Below are positions 28,925-38,068 of a stretch of DNA of 64,000 nt, in pieces; position 1 is the first letter of the stretch; every line of letters starts with the position of its first letter. The translations under genes were made by a program, and so were the position numbers. Source of the stretch: Hirschia maritima DSM 19733 (lineage in GTDB: Bacteria > Pseudomonadota > Alphaproteobacteria > Caulobacterales > Hyphomonadaceae). The notes below the pieces were generated by a model that made no database searches, was not told the DNA's origin, and saw nothing but the letters and a program-made list of their open reading frames with translations. Where the stretch lies: NCBI RefSeq assembly GCF_000378345.1, contig NZ_KB899544.1, positions 124,001 to 188,000 of the forward strand, in the 5' to 3' direction.

Positions 28925-30490
28925 ATGAGTTTTTTGCAGAATAAAGCCGTTTTCAGTGCCTTGGTGGTCGCCTTTGGTGGTTTTATATTTGGGCTAGATA
29001 TCGTGCTGATTTCAGGTGGGATATCAGCTTTTCGGTCTGAATTTTTGTTGAATGATGCGCAAGTTGGACTTGTTGTGTCAGCCGCTGGTTGGGGTGTTCT
29101 TCCTGTTTTGTTTGTGGTGGGACCACTGACCAATAAGATAGGACGCAAAAATACACTTATTGTCATTGCAGCGATGTATATTGTGTCAGCTGTTGGGTCT
29201 GTCTTCGCAAGCAATTGGGTCATGTTAGCATGGGCTAGAGCGCTCGGCGGTATGGCATTCACATCATTATCAGTCGCCGCAATGTATATAGGTGAGGTGG
29301 CCCCGGCGAACGTTCGCGGAAAAATGGTTTCAATCAATCAGTTGAACATTGGAATTGGTTTAACTGTCGCATTTTTACTTAACCTCGCGATTGCATCAAT
29401 GGCCTTGCCTGGAGAAACGACTGTATCAATCTTGGGGATTGAAACAGGTATGTGGCGTTGGATGCTTGGGGTAGAAATTATCCCTGCAATACTTTGGTTG
29501 ATACTTTTGTTTGGGATTCCTAAAAGCCCTCGTTGGTTATACGGCGTTGGGCGTCAAGAGGAAGCACGTGAGGTATTGTCTTTAATGATGCCTGATGAGC
29601 GTGCTGATGAAGAGTTAAAGGCTTTAGAGCAGAGCGCATTGGGTGAAGAGACAATTGACAATTGGCAAAGTGTCAAAGAATTGGTTTCAACTCATCTGAA
29701 CAAGGCTCTACTTGTCGGTTTGTTAGTCGCTGTTCTGCAGCCGCTAACGGGTATCAATAATCTTTTGTATTATGCACCGATTGTTTTTGAGCAAGCTGGT
29801 GCCGGTACAAATGCGGCCTTCATCTCTTCTGTTGGTTTAGGTGTTCTTGCAATGGTCTTTACTGGCGTTGCAATTCTTATAATTGATAAGGTAGGTCGGC
29901 GTCCTTTGCTGATTGGCGGTTTGTCGATGGCAGCTCTTTGTATGCTAGTGGCTGGATGGACATTCTCTCAAGCTAGTTACGGTTTGCAAGCGGATGATTT
30001 GGTCGTTCTCGCTAGCTCTGTGCCAACAGAATCACTTCAAGCCATTGTAGGTGTTGAGTACCCAAATGATGTCGCTTTTAAAAATGCGCTAGTTGAAGTT
30101 CTTGGTTTTGATGATGCACGAAAATTTGAAGGGGCGTTGATCAAGGTAGGGGTGCAAAACCTAAATGCCGGGTTGGTTATTGCCTGTATTCTTGGGTTTG
30201 TTGCTGCATTCAACATTTCAATAGGGCCGATTATGTGGGTTCTATTTTCAGAAATTTTCCCAACACGAGTGCGTGGTATTGCAATTTCAGCATGTGCGCT
30301 GGTTACTAGTTTAGTGAGTGCGGGTGCTGCAATGGTATTCCCTGTTCTGCTGTCTGGCTCAGGCGCAGCTATAGTGTTCCTGATGTTTGGTGGAATTATC
30401 ACTGTAGGCTTGGCGCTAATTTATTTCTTAGTGCCAGAAACCAAGAACAAAACAATCGAACAGATTGAAGCCACTTTTAAGGGCGCATGA
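28925..30490 (+). CDS. MFS sugar transporter (XylE/GalP-like)
   Basis: A roughly 521-residue sugar:H+ symporter of the SP family. The motifs GPLTNKIGRKN, PKSPRWLYGVGR, PLTGINNLLYYAP and PETKNKT are all present, with twelve helices. Between helices 9 and 10 sits an insertion of about 60 residues (near VLASSVPTESLQ to KFEGALIKVG), seen in some bacteroidete and proteobacterial members. Start taken at the ATG at 28925 with GTGGAAG upstream; the frame extends 19 residues further with atypical sequence. It probably imports galactose, anhydrogalactose or a disaccharide. An SDR and a dehydratase follow. Confidence 0.93.
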   Translation: MSFLQNKAVFSALVVAFGGFIFGLDIVLISGGISAFRSEFLLNDAQVGLVVSAAGWGVLPVLFVVGPLTNKIGRKNTLIVIAAMYIVSAVGSVFASNWVMLAWARALGGMAFTSLSVAAMYIGEVAPANVRGKMVSINQLNIGIGLTVAFLLNLAIASMALPGETTVSILGIETGMWRWMLGVEIIPAILWLILLFGIPKSPRWLYGVGRQEEAREVLSLMMPDERADEELKALEQSALGEETIDNWQSVKELVSTHLNKALLVGLLVAVLQPLTGINNLLYYAPIVFEQAGAGTNAAFISSVGLGVLAMVFTGVAILIIDKVGRRPLLIGGLSMAALCMLVAGWTFSQASYGLQADDLVVLASSVPTESLQAIVGVEYPNDVAFKNALVEVLGFDDARKFEGALIKVGVQNLNAGLVIACILGFVAAFNISIGPIMWVLFSEIFPTRVRGIAISACALVTSLVSAGAAMVFPVLLSGSGAAIVFLMFGGIITVGLALIYFLVPETKNKTIEQIEATFKGA

Positions 30491-30519
30491 ATTTTTAGTA
30501 CAAACTGGATTTGAGTATT

Positions 30520-31299
30520 ATGGATCTACTTCTCAAAGATAAAATTGTCATCGTAACAGGTGGTTGCTCTGGAATTGGGTGGGGTATTACACAGCGTTGC
30601 GTAAAATCCGGTGCTACGGTTATTGCCTGTCAAAGGAGCGAGAATGGGGCGGATCGTATCGCGGACCTTGTTTCTCAAGGATATAATGCAGAGTTTATGC
30701 GTGCGGATGTCTCAGATCCAGAAAGCATAGTGAATTTCGTAGCGAACGTGCACTCTAAATACGGTCGCATCGATGCGTTAGTGAACAATGCGGGGATTAC
30801 GATCGAGTGTGATTTTTTTGAAATGTCGCTCGAGAAATTGGATATGCTTTGGGCCACCAACCAACGGTCTGTTTTCTTGATGAGTCAGGCTGTTGCGCGT
30901 CACATGAAAGAGCAGGGCGGAGGTCACATTGTGAATGTGTCATCTAACCATTCCGTGGCAAGTGTTGCTGGGTATGAGATGTATGCAGCGACAAAAGGCG
31001 GTATTTCTTCGATGACGAAAGCCATGGCTTGGAGCCTTGGGAAGCATAACATCCGCGTAAATACATTGTCTCCAGGTTTGACTATGACTGAGGCCGTGCA
31101 ACAGGTGGCTGTTGAAAAGCCGCACTTGGTGAAACCATTTAATGACATGCATGCTACCGGGCAGGTTTCAAGCGTTGAGGATATTGCAAACGTTGCAACA
31201 TTCCTGATTTCTGAAATGTCCAATGCAATTACTGGGACGGATGTCGTGGCGGACCAAGGTGTTGCAGCGCAGCTCGTTCGCACTGACGACCTGGTTTAA
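30520..31299 (+). CDS. SDR sugar dehydrogenase
   Basis: A classical short-chain dehydrogenase of about 259 residues: TGGCSGIGWG cofactor loop, NNAG, catalytic Ser in NVSSNHS, YAATKGG, and a DQGVAAQ ending. TTG at 30511 gives three more residues; the ATG was preferred, though neither has a strong ribosome site. It lies between a sugar transporter and an enolase-superfamily dehydratase. A galactose (or L-galactose/fucose) 1-dehydrogenase forming the lactone for the SMP-30 lactonase is the most coherent role, but the sequence alone does not prove it. Confidence 0.9.
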   Translation: MDLLLKDKIVIVTGGCSGIGWGITQRCVKSGATVIACQRSENGADRIADLVSQGYNAEFMRADVSDPESIVNFVANVHSKYGRIDALVNNAGITIECDFFEMSLEKLDMLWATNQRSVFLMSQAVARHMKEQGGGHIVNVSSNHSVASVAGYEMYAATKGGISSMTKAMAWSLGKHNIRVNTLSPGLTMTEAVQQVAVEKPHLVKPFNDMHATGQVSSVEDIANVATFLISEMSNAITGTDVVADQGVAAQLVRTDDLV

Positions 31300-31310
31300 G
31301 GAGGTCATTT

Positions 31311-32462
31311 ATGAAAATTTCTAATGTCATTGCATATCCTGTTTGGGTAGGTCACCGTAATTTATGTTTGGTGAAGGTCGAAACAGAAGATGGCCTTTAT
31401 GGTTGGGGGGAATCTGGAGTTTCGGGGCGGGAATTAGCCGTCGCTGGCGCTGTGGAGCATTTTAGAAGTTTTCTTATTGGACAGGATTCCAGAAATATCG
31501 GCGCGCTTTGGCAGGAGATGTATCGTGGTCAATATTTTGAGGGTGGCCGCGTTTTGTCTGGCGCTATATCGGCGATTGATATTGCACTTTGGGATATCGC
31601 TGGAAAGCGTCATGATGTGCCGGTTTATCAGTTGTTGGGTGGTGCCCAACGCAATAAGATTCCTTGTTTTGCGACATCAACGGCTGATCATGATGAAACG
31701 TTGATTGAAGATGTGAAATCTCTCATTAGTGAGGGGTGGACTGTTGTGCGTGCTACTGTTGGTGATGGTGGTGCTGGCGATAGCGCTGAGTGGGATGTTC
31801 GCAAAGAAATTGCCAAGACAACTGAAGCGCTAGTGCAATTACGGGAAGAAGTGGGGCATGAGGTCGTATTGGGCATTGATATGCACCATAGATTGAGTGT
31901 TGCGGAGGCGGCTGCCTTTTGTCAAAAAATGCCTGAGGGAACGATTGATTTTCTTGAGGAACCCATTCGGCAGCAAACCCCCGGTGCCTATAAAGCTCTC
32001 CGTTCCATGACGAATATACCGTTTGCTATCGGTGAAGAATGGTCCAGCAAATGGGAGTTCCTACCTTATCTCGAGCAAGATCTCACTAATTTTGCGCGGA
32101 TCGATGTTTGTAATGTTGGCGGCCTAACTGAAGCAATGAAGGTGGCGGCTATTGCTGAGGCTCACTACATTGATGTGATGCCGCATGATCCGCTAGGGCC
32201 GATTTGTTCTGCAGCAACCAATCATATGTGTGCCGCTATCCCGAATTTATCGTGGACTGAAATTGCGCCCTATAGCGCAGATAAAACAGACCATGACCGT
32301 CTCTTTATCAATCGGCCGATTGAAAAGGCAGGGTATTACGAGGTGAGTGACGCCGTTGGGCTAGGTGTTGATGTGCGAGAAGACTTAATCAAAGACCAGA
32401 CTTTTAAGTTCTGGGAGATTCCTCGCCGTTACAAACCTGATGGTAGTTTCACGAACTGGTAG
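31311..32462 (+). CDS. mandelate racemase/enolase superfamily sugar-acid dehydratase (galactonate dehydratase-like)
   Basis: A 383-residue enolase-superfamily enzyme. Metal ligands appear as Asp190 (GIDMHHR), Glu216 (FLEEP) and Glu242 (AIGEEW), with His192 and His292 (MPHDPLGP) as the acid/base pair, the arrangement of DgoD-type D-galactonate dehydratases. It would turn galactonate into 2-keto-3-deoxygalactonate for KdgK and Eda. A very strong AAGGAGGT ribosome site precedes the ATG. The neighbouring SDR and MFS genes fit the oxidative galactose route. Related acids (L-galactonate, fuconate) are possible substrates. Confidence 0.9.
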   Translation: MKISNVIAYPVWVGHRNLCLVKVETEDGLYGWGESGVSGRELAVAGAVEHFRSFLIGQDSRNIGALWQEMYRGQYFEGGRVLSGAISAIDIALWDIAGKRHDVPVYQLLGGAQRNKIPCFATSTADHDETLIEDVKSLISEGWTVVRATVGDGGAGDSAEWDVRKEIAKTTEALVQLREEVGHEVVLGIDMHHRLSVAEAAAFCQKMPEGTIDFLEEPIRQQTPGAYKALRSMTNIPFAIGEEWSSKWEFLPYLEQDLTNFARIDVCNVGGLTEAMKVAAIAEAHYIDVMPHDPLGPICSAATNHMCAAIPNLSWTEIAPYSADKTDHDRLFINRPIEKAGYYEVSDAVGLGVDVREDLIKDQTFKFWEIPRRYKPDGSFTNW

Positions 32463-32537
32463 TTTAAAGTCTCAATTTGACGATTTTGATCGACAGAAAG
32501 TCGTATTTGTTCTTTACAACCTTGTTGTTGTTTGTAT

Positions 32538-32549
32538 ATTGTATACAAA
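32538..32549. promoter_or_regulatory. regulon palindrome (site 2, one mismatch)
   Basis: ATTGTATACAAA matches ATTGT-NN-ACAAT at nine of ten positions. It lies about 146 bp upstream of the cycloisomerase gene that opens the anhydrogalactose operon. Confidence 0.6.
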
Positions 32550-32695
32550 ATAACAGCGCTAAATTTTTGTCATCATTTGTTTCTGTGGAATGAAGAAATA
32601 AGAGGCAGAATTAGATAAGCGCTATTTCCAATAATGACGGTTTGCTTCGTAATTGGTTGTGAAGCGAATTTATTGGAAATTAATGAGGTAATGTT

Positions 32696-33838
32696 TTGAA
32701 GTTTTTGGATGCAAGATCGAGTGAAATAGAAGCTCTGGAAGCATTTGGTATAAAGTCGATGGCAGTCGAGTATTACCAGGTTCCATTAGCTGAACCATTG
32801 GTTGATGCAAGTCACGGAACTCATACCTTTTTTGAGCTAATTGTATGTCGCATCACTGGTGAAAACGGAGTTGAAGGTGTGGGGTATACCTATACTGGAG
32901 GGTCCGGTGGGCACGCCATTTATTCGGTTATTGCTGACGATTTGAAACCGCGAATTCTCGGTAAAAACGGCGCGGATATTGAGGACGTTTGGCAGTCTAT
33001 GCAAAAGGATCTGCATTACGTCGGGCGCGGAGGTATCCTTAGTTTTGCGATATCTGCAATAGATATCGCCTTGTGGGATATCAGATGTAAGTCCTTGAAT
33101 TTACCTTTATGGCAAGTGTTAAACGCTCCATCCAATGCGACTGCGTGTTACGCGGGGTTTATTGATCTGCATTTAGGCGGCGATGAACTTCAGCAACTTG
33201 TGAAAAAGCATATGGCAATGGGTCAAACTGCGGTGAAAACCAAAGTGGGACGGGAAAACATCGCTGAAGATGTAGAGCGTGTTGCCGCAATTCGCGAAGT
33301 GCTTGGTGACGACAATGCATTGATGGTTGATGCGAATTGGTCCTACACAAAAGAACGCGCCATAGAATTTAGTAACTCCGTCAGTAAGTATAATATTAGT
33401 TGGTTTGAAGAGCCTGTATCTCCAGACGAATTTGAAGATTACGCTGCGATAGCGGAGGCGACAGACATTCCGTTGGCGATGGGAGAAAACCTTCACCTTG
33501 TTGAAGAGTTTGAGCGCGCCATAAAGTATTCTGATCTGGCATACCTGCAGCCCGATTGTTCCAACATTGGAGGAATAACGGGATTTTTGAAAGTCGCTGA
33601 GTTGGCTGACAAAGCGGGACTTAAGATTTGTAGTCATGGGATGCATGAGCTTCATGTGTCTTTGTTAGCTGCGCTACCACATTCGGGAATGCTTGAAGTG
33701 CATTCCTTCCCCATAGATCAATACACAATTAGCCCATTGAAAATTCGGGATGGTCAGGCATTTGCGCCGGATCATAACGGTGTGGGTGTCATTTTTGATG
33801 AGGCAAAATTGAGTCCTCATTTGAAGATGCAGTCTTAG
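32696..33838 (+). CDS. mandelate racemase superfamily, probable 3,6-anhydro-L-galactonate cycloisomerase
   Basis: A 380-residue enolase-superfamily enzyme of the mandelate racemase subgroup. Lys181 and Lys183 (KTK), Asp212/Asn214, Glu238/239, Glu264 and His314 (CSHGMHE) are in the expected positions. The N-terminal block VPLAEPLVDASHG with GVGYTYTGG resembles 3,6-anhydro-L-galactonate cycloisomerases, which open the anhydro ring to 2-keto-3-deoxy-L-galactonate. The neighbouring genes supply the next two steps. The start is TTG with GAGGT six bases upstream; an in-frame ATG at 32759 is the alternative. Function is inferred from family and context. Confidence 0.85.
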   Translation: MKFLDARSSEIEALEAFGIKSMAVEYYQVPLAEPLVDASHGTHTFFELIVCRITGENGVEGVGYTYTGGSGGHAIYSVIADDLKPRILGKNGADIEDVWQSMQKDLHYVGRGGILSFAISAIDIALWDIRCKSLNLPLWQVLNAPSNATACYAGFIDLHLGGDELQQLVKKHMAMGQTAVKTKVGRENIAEDVERVAAIREVLGDDNALMVDANWSYTKERAIEFSNSVSKYNISWFEEPVSPDEFEDYAAIAEATDIPLAMGENLHLVEEFERAIKYSDLAYLQPDCSNIGGITGFLKVAELADKAGLKICSHGMHELHVSLLAALPHSGMLEVHSFPIDQYTISPLKIRDGQAFAPDHNGVGVIFDEAKLSPHLKMQS

Positions 33839-33852
33839 TAAAAGGTTTCAAA

Positions 33853-34872
33853 ATGATCGCTGCACAATATCTTGGTGATTCAAAATTCGGTATAGCCGAG
33901 TCCGTGCCTGTCGCGCCTAAAGCCGGCGAAGTCCGTTTAGACATTGGTTATGTTGGAATCTGTGGAACAGATATGCACATCTACCACGGTGCTATGGATC
34001 AACGAGTGGCTCCTAAAGAGACAACTGGTCACGAAGCATCCGGTATTGTACGCGAAGTTGGTCCCGACGTAACAGATGTTAAGGTGGGCGACAGAGTTGT
34101 CGTGCGACCGCTTGATTATTGTGGTGACTGTCCTGCTTGTGACGCTGGTCACAGCCACATTTGTCACAATTTGAAATTCATGGGTATTGATAGTGTTGGT
34201 GCATTTCAAAACTCATGGACTGTTAAAAGCCGCACGCTTCACAAATTGCCGGAAAAAGTGGACCTAAGACAGGGGGCATTGATTGAGCCTCTAGCTGTTG
34301 CCTGTCACGATGTTGCCATGGCTCGAGTGAAAGCTGGTGAGCATGTTGTGGTGCTTGGTGGTGGTCCAATTGGTCAGCTTGTAGCTGCGGTCGCAAAGGC
34401 TGAGGGTGCAGAAGTTCTCGTTTCTGAGATTAACCCAGATCGTCGTAAATTCGGTGAAGACGCTGGGATGAAAACAGTTGATCCAATGTCGCAAGATTTA
34501 GTTGCTTATGTGAATGAGTGGACAGGGTCAAAAGGTGCTGACGTTGTGTTTGAAGTGTCGGGTGTTCAGCCAGCTATTGATGTGATGACAGAAGTTGCAG
34601 CTGTACGTGGCCGTATTTGTGTTGTGGCTATTCACTCAAACGCGCCTAAGGTTGATTTGTTTAAATTCTTCTGGCGTGAGCTTGAGATGGTTGGTGCGCG
34701 TGTTTATGAGCACGCTGATTTTGAAAAAGCTATTGACCTTGTGTCTTCTGGCAAGGTGAACATCGACAAGTTTATCACCAGCGAATTTGATCTTACAAAA
34801 ATTGATGAAGCATTCCACACACTGGCAACCAATCCGGTTGGAATGAAAACTGTTATTAAGTGTGGTGCCTAA
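33853..34872 (+). CDS. Zn-dependent medium-chain dehydrogenase, probable 2-keto-3-deoxy-L-galactonate 5-dehydrogenase
   Basis: A 339-residue threonine/sorbitol-dehydrogenase-type enzyme. Catalytic zinc ligands are Cys37 (GICGTD), His60 and Glu61 (GHE); the structural zinc Cys are 90, 93, 96 and 104. The Rossmann motif VVVLGGGPIGQL follows. Described anhydrogalactose pathways include a dehydrogenase oxidising C5 of 2-keto-3-deoxy-L-galactonate before a KduD-type reductase. This gene stands exactly between the cycloisomerase and a KduD-like SDR, so that role is likely. AAAGG precedes the ATG; the next gene starts one base after its stop. Confidence 0.9.
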   Translation: MIAAQYLGDSKFGIAESVPVAPKAGEVRLDIGYVGICGTDMHIYHGAMDQRVAPKETTGHEASGIVREVGPDVTDVKVGDRVVVRPLDYCGDCPACDAGHSHICHNLKFMGIDSVGAFQNSWTVKSRTLHKLPEKVDLRQGALIEPLAVACHDVAMARVKAGEHVVVLGGGPIGQLVAAVAKAEGAEVLVSEINPDRRKFGEDAGMKTVDPMSQDLVAYVNEWTGSKGADVVFEVSGVQPAIDVMTEVAAVRGRICVVAIHSNAPKVDLFKFFWRELEMVGARVYEHADFEKAIDLVSSGKVNIDKFITSEFDLTKIDEAFHTLATNPVGMKTVIKCGA

Positions 34873-34873
34873 T

Positions 34874-35647
34874 ATGACGAACGTTCTTTCTAGCTTTTCT
34901 CTTGAAGGAAAAACAGCTTTAGTAACAGGCTGTAAGCGCGGTATTGGCTTGGGCATGGCTGTTGCTCTGGCTGAAGCTGGCGCGGACATTATCGGTGTGT
35001 CTGCTAGTCTTGAAGCTGAAGGTTCAGAAGTTGAAAAGCAGGTAACTGCACTTGGTCGTAAGTTCTCTTCATATCAGTGTGATTTTGGTGACCGTACAGC
35101 TCTTTATGCTTTCATCGAGAAAGTTAAGGCTGAGAACTCTCAAATCGATATTCTTGTGAATAATGCGGGTACTATTTTGCGTGCACCGGCTGCTGAGCAC
35201 GGTGATGAGCTGTGGGATAAAGTCATTGAAGTGAACTTGAACGCTCAGTTTGTTCTTACGCGTGAAATCGGTAAGGAAATGGTTGCGCGCGGCTCAGGTA
35301 AAGTGATTTTCACTGCATCTCTATTGTCATACCAAGGTGGAATTACGGTTCCGGGATATGCTGCTTCTAAGGGTGGTGTGCAGCAACTGGTTATGGCGTT
35401 TGCAAATGAGTGGGCGTCAAAGGGTGTAAATGTGAATGCAATTGCGCCGGGCTATATCTCTACAGATAATACAGAAGCGCTAAGAAATGATCCTGCACGT
35501 GCAGAGTCTATCTTGGCGCGTATTCCGGCTGGGCGTTGGGGTGAACCAAACGACTTTAAGGGGCCGACGGTGTTTCTTGCATCAGAAGCTGCAAATTATG
35601 TCAGTGGAGCAACATTGCTCGTCGATGGCGGATGGATGGGAAGATAA
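34874..35647 (+). CDS. KduD-like SDR, probable 2,5-diketo-3-deoxygalactonate reductase
   Basis: A 257-residue SDR closest in look to KduD (2-dehydro-3-deoxy-D-gluconate 5-dehydrogenase): SLEGKTALVTGCKRGIGLGMA, NNAGTILRAPAAEH, ASLLSYQGGITVPGYAASKGG (catalytic Ser, Tyr, Lys) and the end LLVDGGWMGR. In the anhydrogalactose route it would reduce the 2,5-diketo acid to 2-keto-3-deoxy-D-gluconate, feeding KdgK. The ATG at 34874 follows the Zn-dehydrogenase stop by one base; an upstream GTG would overlap that gene. An aldehyde dehydrogenase gene begins three bases after its stop. Confidence 0.92.
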   Translation: MTNVLSSFSLEGKTALVTGCKRGIGLGMAVALAEAGADIIGVSASLEAEGSEVEKQVTALGRKFSSYQCDFGDRTALYAFIEKVKAENSQIDILVNNAGTILRAPAAEHGDELWDKVIEVNLNAQFVLTREIGKEMVARGSGKVIFTASLLSYQGGITVPGYAASKGGVQQLVMAFANEWASKGVNVNAIAPGYISTDNTEALRNDPARAESILARIPAGRWGEPNDFKGPTVFLASEAANYVSGATLLVDGGWMGR

Positions 35648-35650
35648 CCC

Positions 35651-37096
35651 ATGGAATTCAAGAACAATCTAAATTTTATCAATGGTGAGTATATTGCTGC
35701 TCCGACAGATGAGATAATCGAAGTACTAAACCCTGCAACTGGTGGCGTTTTGGGTTCAATTCCAGCTTCACCTGTCTCCGAGGCTGAAAAGGCTTTGTTG
35801 GCGGCTAAAGAAGCCCAAAAAGGATGGGCTGCAACGCCTGCGCGCCAACGCCAGGCCATTTTACGTAAGTTTGCGGCAGGTATTCGTGCGCGTCGTGATG
35901 AGCTGGCTAAGATGGTCACGCTTGAGCAGGGTAAAGTTCTCGAGCTTGCATATATTGATGTCGATGCAACTGCGAGCTTCATTGAGTATGCTTGTGATAA
36001 TGCGCTGACTATTGAGGGTGATATTCTGCCTTCTGATAATCCAGATGAGAAAATTTATATTCACAAAGTACCGCGTGGTGTTGTTGTTGCTATCACGGCG
36101 TGGAATTTTCCAATGGCCTTGGCGGGACGGAAAATCGGTCCTGCATTGATCACGGGAAATACCTTGGTGTTGAAGCCGACACAGGAAACACCTTTGTCAT
36201 CCTTAGAGCTTGGTGAGATTGCAAACGAAGCTGGAGTGCCACCTGGTGTTTTGAATATCATCAATGGATCGGGTTCTAAAATTGGATCTTACCTCTGTGA
36301 GAGTTCACATACTGCGATGATCACAATGACAGGGTCTACTTTTGCCGGTAAGCAAATTTATCAGGCTGCGGGTAAATACATGATCCCGGTTATGCTTGAG
36401 TTGGGTGGTAAAGCGCCATTTGTCGTGATGGACGATGCAGACTTAGAGCAGGCTGCTGATATTCTTGTTGGTGCACGTTTCACCAATTGCGGACAGGTAT
36501 GTACATGTGCTGAGCGTGTTTATCTGCACGAAGATATCAAAGACAAGTTTATGGAAATCTTCTTGCCGAAGGTTGCAGCTTTGAAAATTGGTGATCCACT
36601 TGATCCTACTACAACACTGAGTCCTAAAGTGAATGCGAAAGAGATCGAAAATATCGATCATATTGTGCAGGAAAGTGTCAAACAGGGCGGTGAAATCCTT
36701 ACAGGCGGAAAGCGTGCAATTGTAGACGGTTATGAAGGTGGTTTCTGGTATGAGCCAACAGTGTTAGCCACACCGCACAAAAATATTGCAGTGGAAGAAG
36801 AGACGTTTGGTCCAATTCTTCCGGTAGTTACGTTTAAAACACTTGATGAAGCAATAGAGAAGGCTAGCGATAGCATTTATGGTCTGGCTGCCTATTTCTA
36901 TTCTGCGTCACACAAAAATATACAAAAATTTATCAATGAGATGGAAGCTGGAGAGCTCTACATCAACCGCCCGATGGGGGAGCAGCATCAAGGCTTCCAC
37001 AATGGCTGGAAACAGTCAGGAATGGGTGGTGAAGATGGGAAGTTTGGCTTGGAACAATATCTGGAGAAAAAGACTGTCTATCTCAACGAAACATGA
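35651..37096 (+). CDS. aldehyde dehydrogenase (AldA-like), probable 3,6-anhydro-L-galactose dehydrogenase
   Basis: A 481-residue NAD(P)-dependent aldehyde dehydrogenase of the lactaldehyde dehydrogenase subgroup. AWNFPMAL, Glu250 (MLELGGKAP) and nucleophile Cys284 (NCGQVCTC) are intact. In agar catabolism an enzyme of this type oxidises 3,6-anhydro-L-galactose to anhydrogalactonate, the substrate of the cycloisomerase encoded first in this operon. Thus the four genes from 32696 to 37096 cover four consecutive steps. A terminator follows. A paralogue is at 54074-55528, so which of the two does this job is not certain. Confidence 0.93.
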   Translation: MEFKNNLNFINGEYIAAPTDEIIEVLNPATGGVLGSIPASPVSEAEKALLAAKEAQKGWAATPARQRQAILRKFAAGIRARRDELAKMVTLEQGKVLELAYIDVDATASFIEYACDNALTIEGDILPSDNPDEKIYIHKVPRGVVVAITAWNFPMALAGRKIGPALITGNTLVLKPTQETPLSSLELGEIANEAGVPPGVLNIINGSGSKIGSYLCESSHTAMITMTGSTFAGKQIYQAAGKYMIPVMLELGGKAPFVVMDDADLEQAADILVGARFTNCGQVCTCAERVYLHEDIKDKFMEIFLPKVAALKIGDPLDPTTTLSPKVNAKEIENIDHIVQESVKQGGEILTGGKRAIVDGYEGGFWYEPTVLATPHKNIAVEEETFGPILPVVTFKTLDEAIEKASDSIYGLAAYFYSASHKNIQKFINEMEAGELYINRPMGEQHQGFHNGWKQSGMGGEDGKFGLEQYLEKKTVYLNET

Positions 37097-37132
37097 GTTC
37101 CTTAATGGAAGATCCTTGTGATGTCCTGACTT

Positions 37133-37172
37133 AAAGCTGTAGCTGGTTCAATCCCGCTACAGCTTTTTTTTA
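37133..37172 (+). terminator. intrinsic terminator after aldehyde dehydrogenase
   Basis: AAAGCTGTAGC (37133-37143) pairs with GCTACAGCTTT (37155-37165) over an 11-base loop, followed by a T-rich tail. It ends the anhydrogalactose operon and overlaps the last codon of the convergent GntR gene. Confidence 0.92.
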
Positions 37173-37778
37173 TTTCACGTGAGTTTCTAACAACTTTATC
37201 GCTAGTTTCATGTCGCCTTGTTTGAGCGCATTTAGAATATCCCAGTGCTCTTGCATACTTTGCTCTGGAGAACATATGCGTTGATAATTCATGCGAGTCC
37301 GCAAAACGACAGGCGTCCACAAGTTTACCAACTCATCTCCGCCTGCTTTTGCTAACAGATAGCGATGGAATTCAAGATCAATCTCTGCAGCTTCAGTGAA
37401 GTTTTCAGTTTTTAAGGCGGCGTCCATTCCATCAAGTAGTTCTTGAAGTTGATCAAAGTCAGTTTGATCTAGTTTTCCGTCCAAAAGTTCGAAGGCAAAC
37501 ATTTCAATGTTCTTGCGGAGCGAGATCATGAGGTTTTGAATAGATGCAGAAGGGACATCGTTTACAGTGACACCACAGTTTCGTTTGGAAACTAGAATCC
37601 CTTCTTTAGTAAGCTGAAGAAGAACATCTCGTATTGGGCCGCGTGAAACTCCAAAACGTTCAGCTAGTTTTTCTTCTCGCAATCGTTGGCCCGGTTCCAT
37701 TTCGCCGCCAATAATATCAGTGCGGATTTGATTAGCTATTTGCTCGCGAATAGGAATAACTTGTGTTTTATTGAGCAT
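37170..37778 (-). CDS. GntR family regulator, FCD type
   Basis: About 202 residues: a winged HTH (IREQIANQIRTDIIGGEMEPGQRLREEKLAERFGVSRGPIRDVL) and an all-helical FCD ligand domain, where the residues DLEFHRYLLAKAGGD and EQSMQEHWDILNALKQGD hold the metal-binding Asp/His. FCD regulators sense small carboxylates or sugar acids. Start taken at the ATG at 37778 with GGGAG upstream; the frame runs 23 codons longer. Lying among catabolic operons that share ATTGT-NN-ACAAT, it is the best candidate for their repressor, responding to KDG or a related acid. Confidence 0.92.
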   Translation of the reverse strand: MLNKTQVIPIREQIANQIRTDIIGGEMEPGQRLREEKLAERFGVSRGPIRDVLLQLTKEGILVSKRNCGVTVNDVPSASIQNLMISLRKNIEMFAFELLDGKLDQTDFDQLQELLDGMDAALKTENFTEAAEIDLEFHRYLLAKAGGDELVNLWTPVVLRTRMNYQRICSPEQSMQEHWDILNALKQGDMKLAIKLLETHVK

Positions 37779-37991
37779 GGGGCTGCGCTCCCTTTCTAGC
37801 TTCCAGTTGATCTGTTGTCTGAATGCTGAATTGTATAATGTTTCCAATATAACAAGTTAGTTGCTGTCTTCTCTTCGCACAAGGTTTACGTAAGGCTTTC
37901 TTGCTTTATCCGAGCGGTAATACATTGCTATTTTGTAATATGAGGCTTCATCTACCGAGATTGTTGCTTGCGAAATCTCCCATTTTGTTAT

Positions 37992-38003
37992 TTTGTATAC
38001 AAT
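37992..38003. promoter_or_regulatory. regulon palindrome (site 3, one mismatch)
   Basis: TTTGTATACAAT, about 65 bp before the PhoD-like gene. The flank ATACAATAAACAA is shared with site 5 at 43009, a longer identity than the palindrome alone. Confidence 0.6.
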
Positions 38004-38068
38004 AAACAATATTAATGTTGGGTCGCTGTGAGTAAATCAAGGCGATTCGATTGATCTGGGAGGATGAA

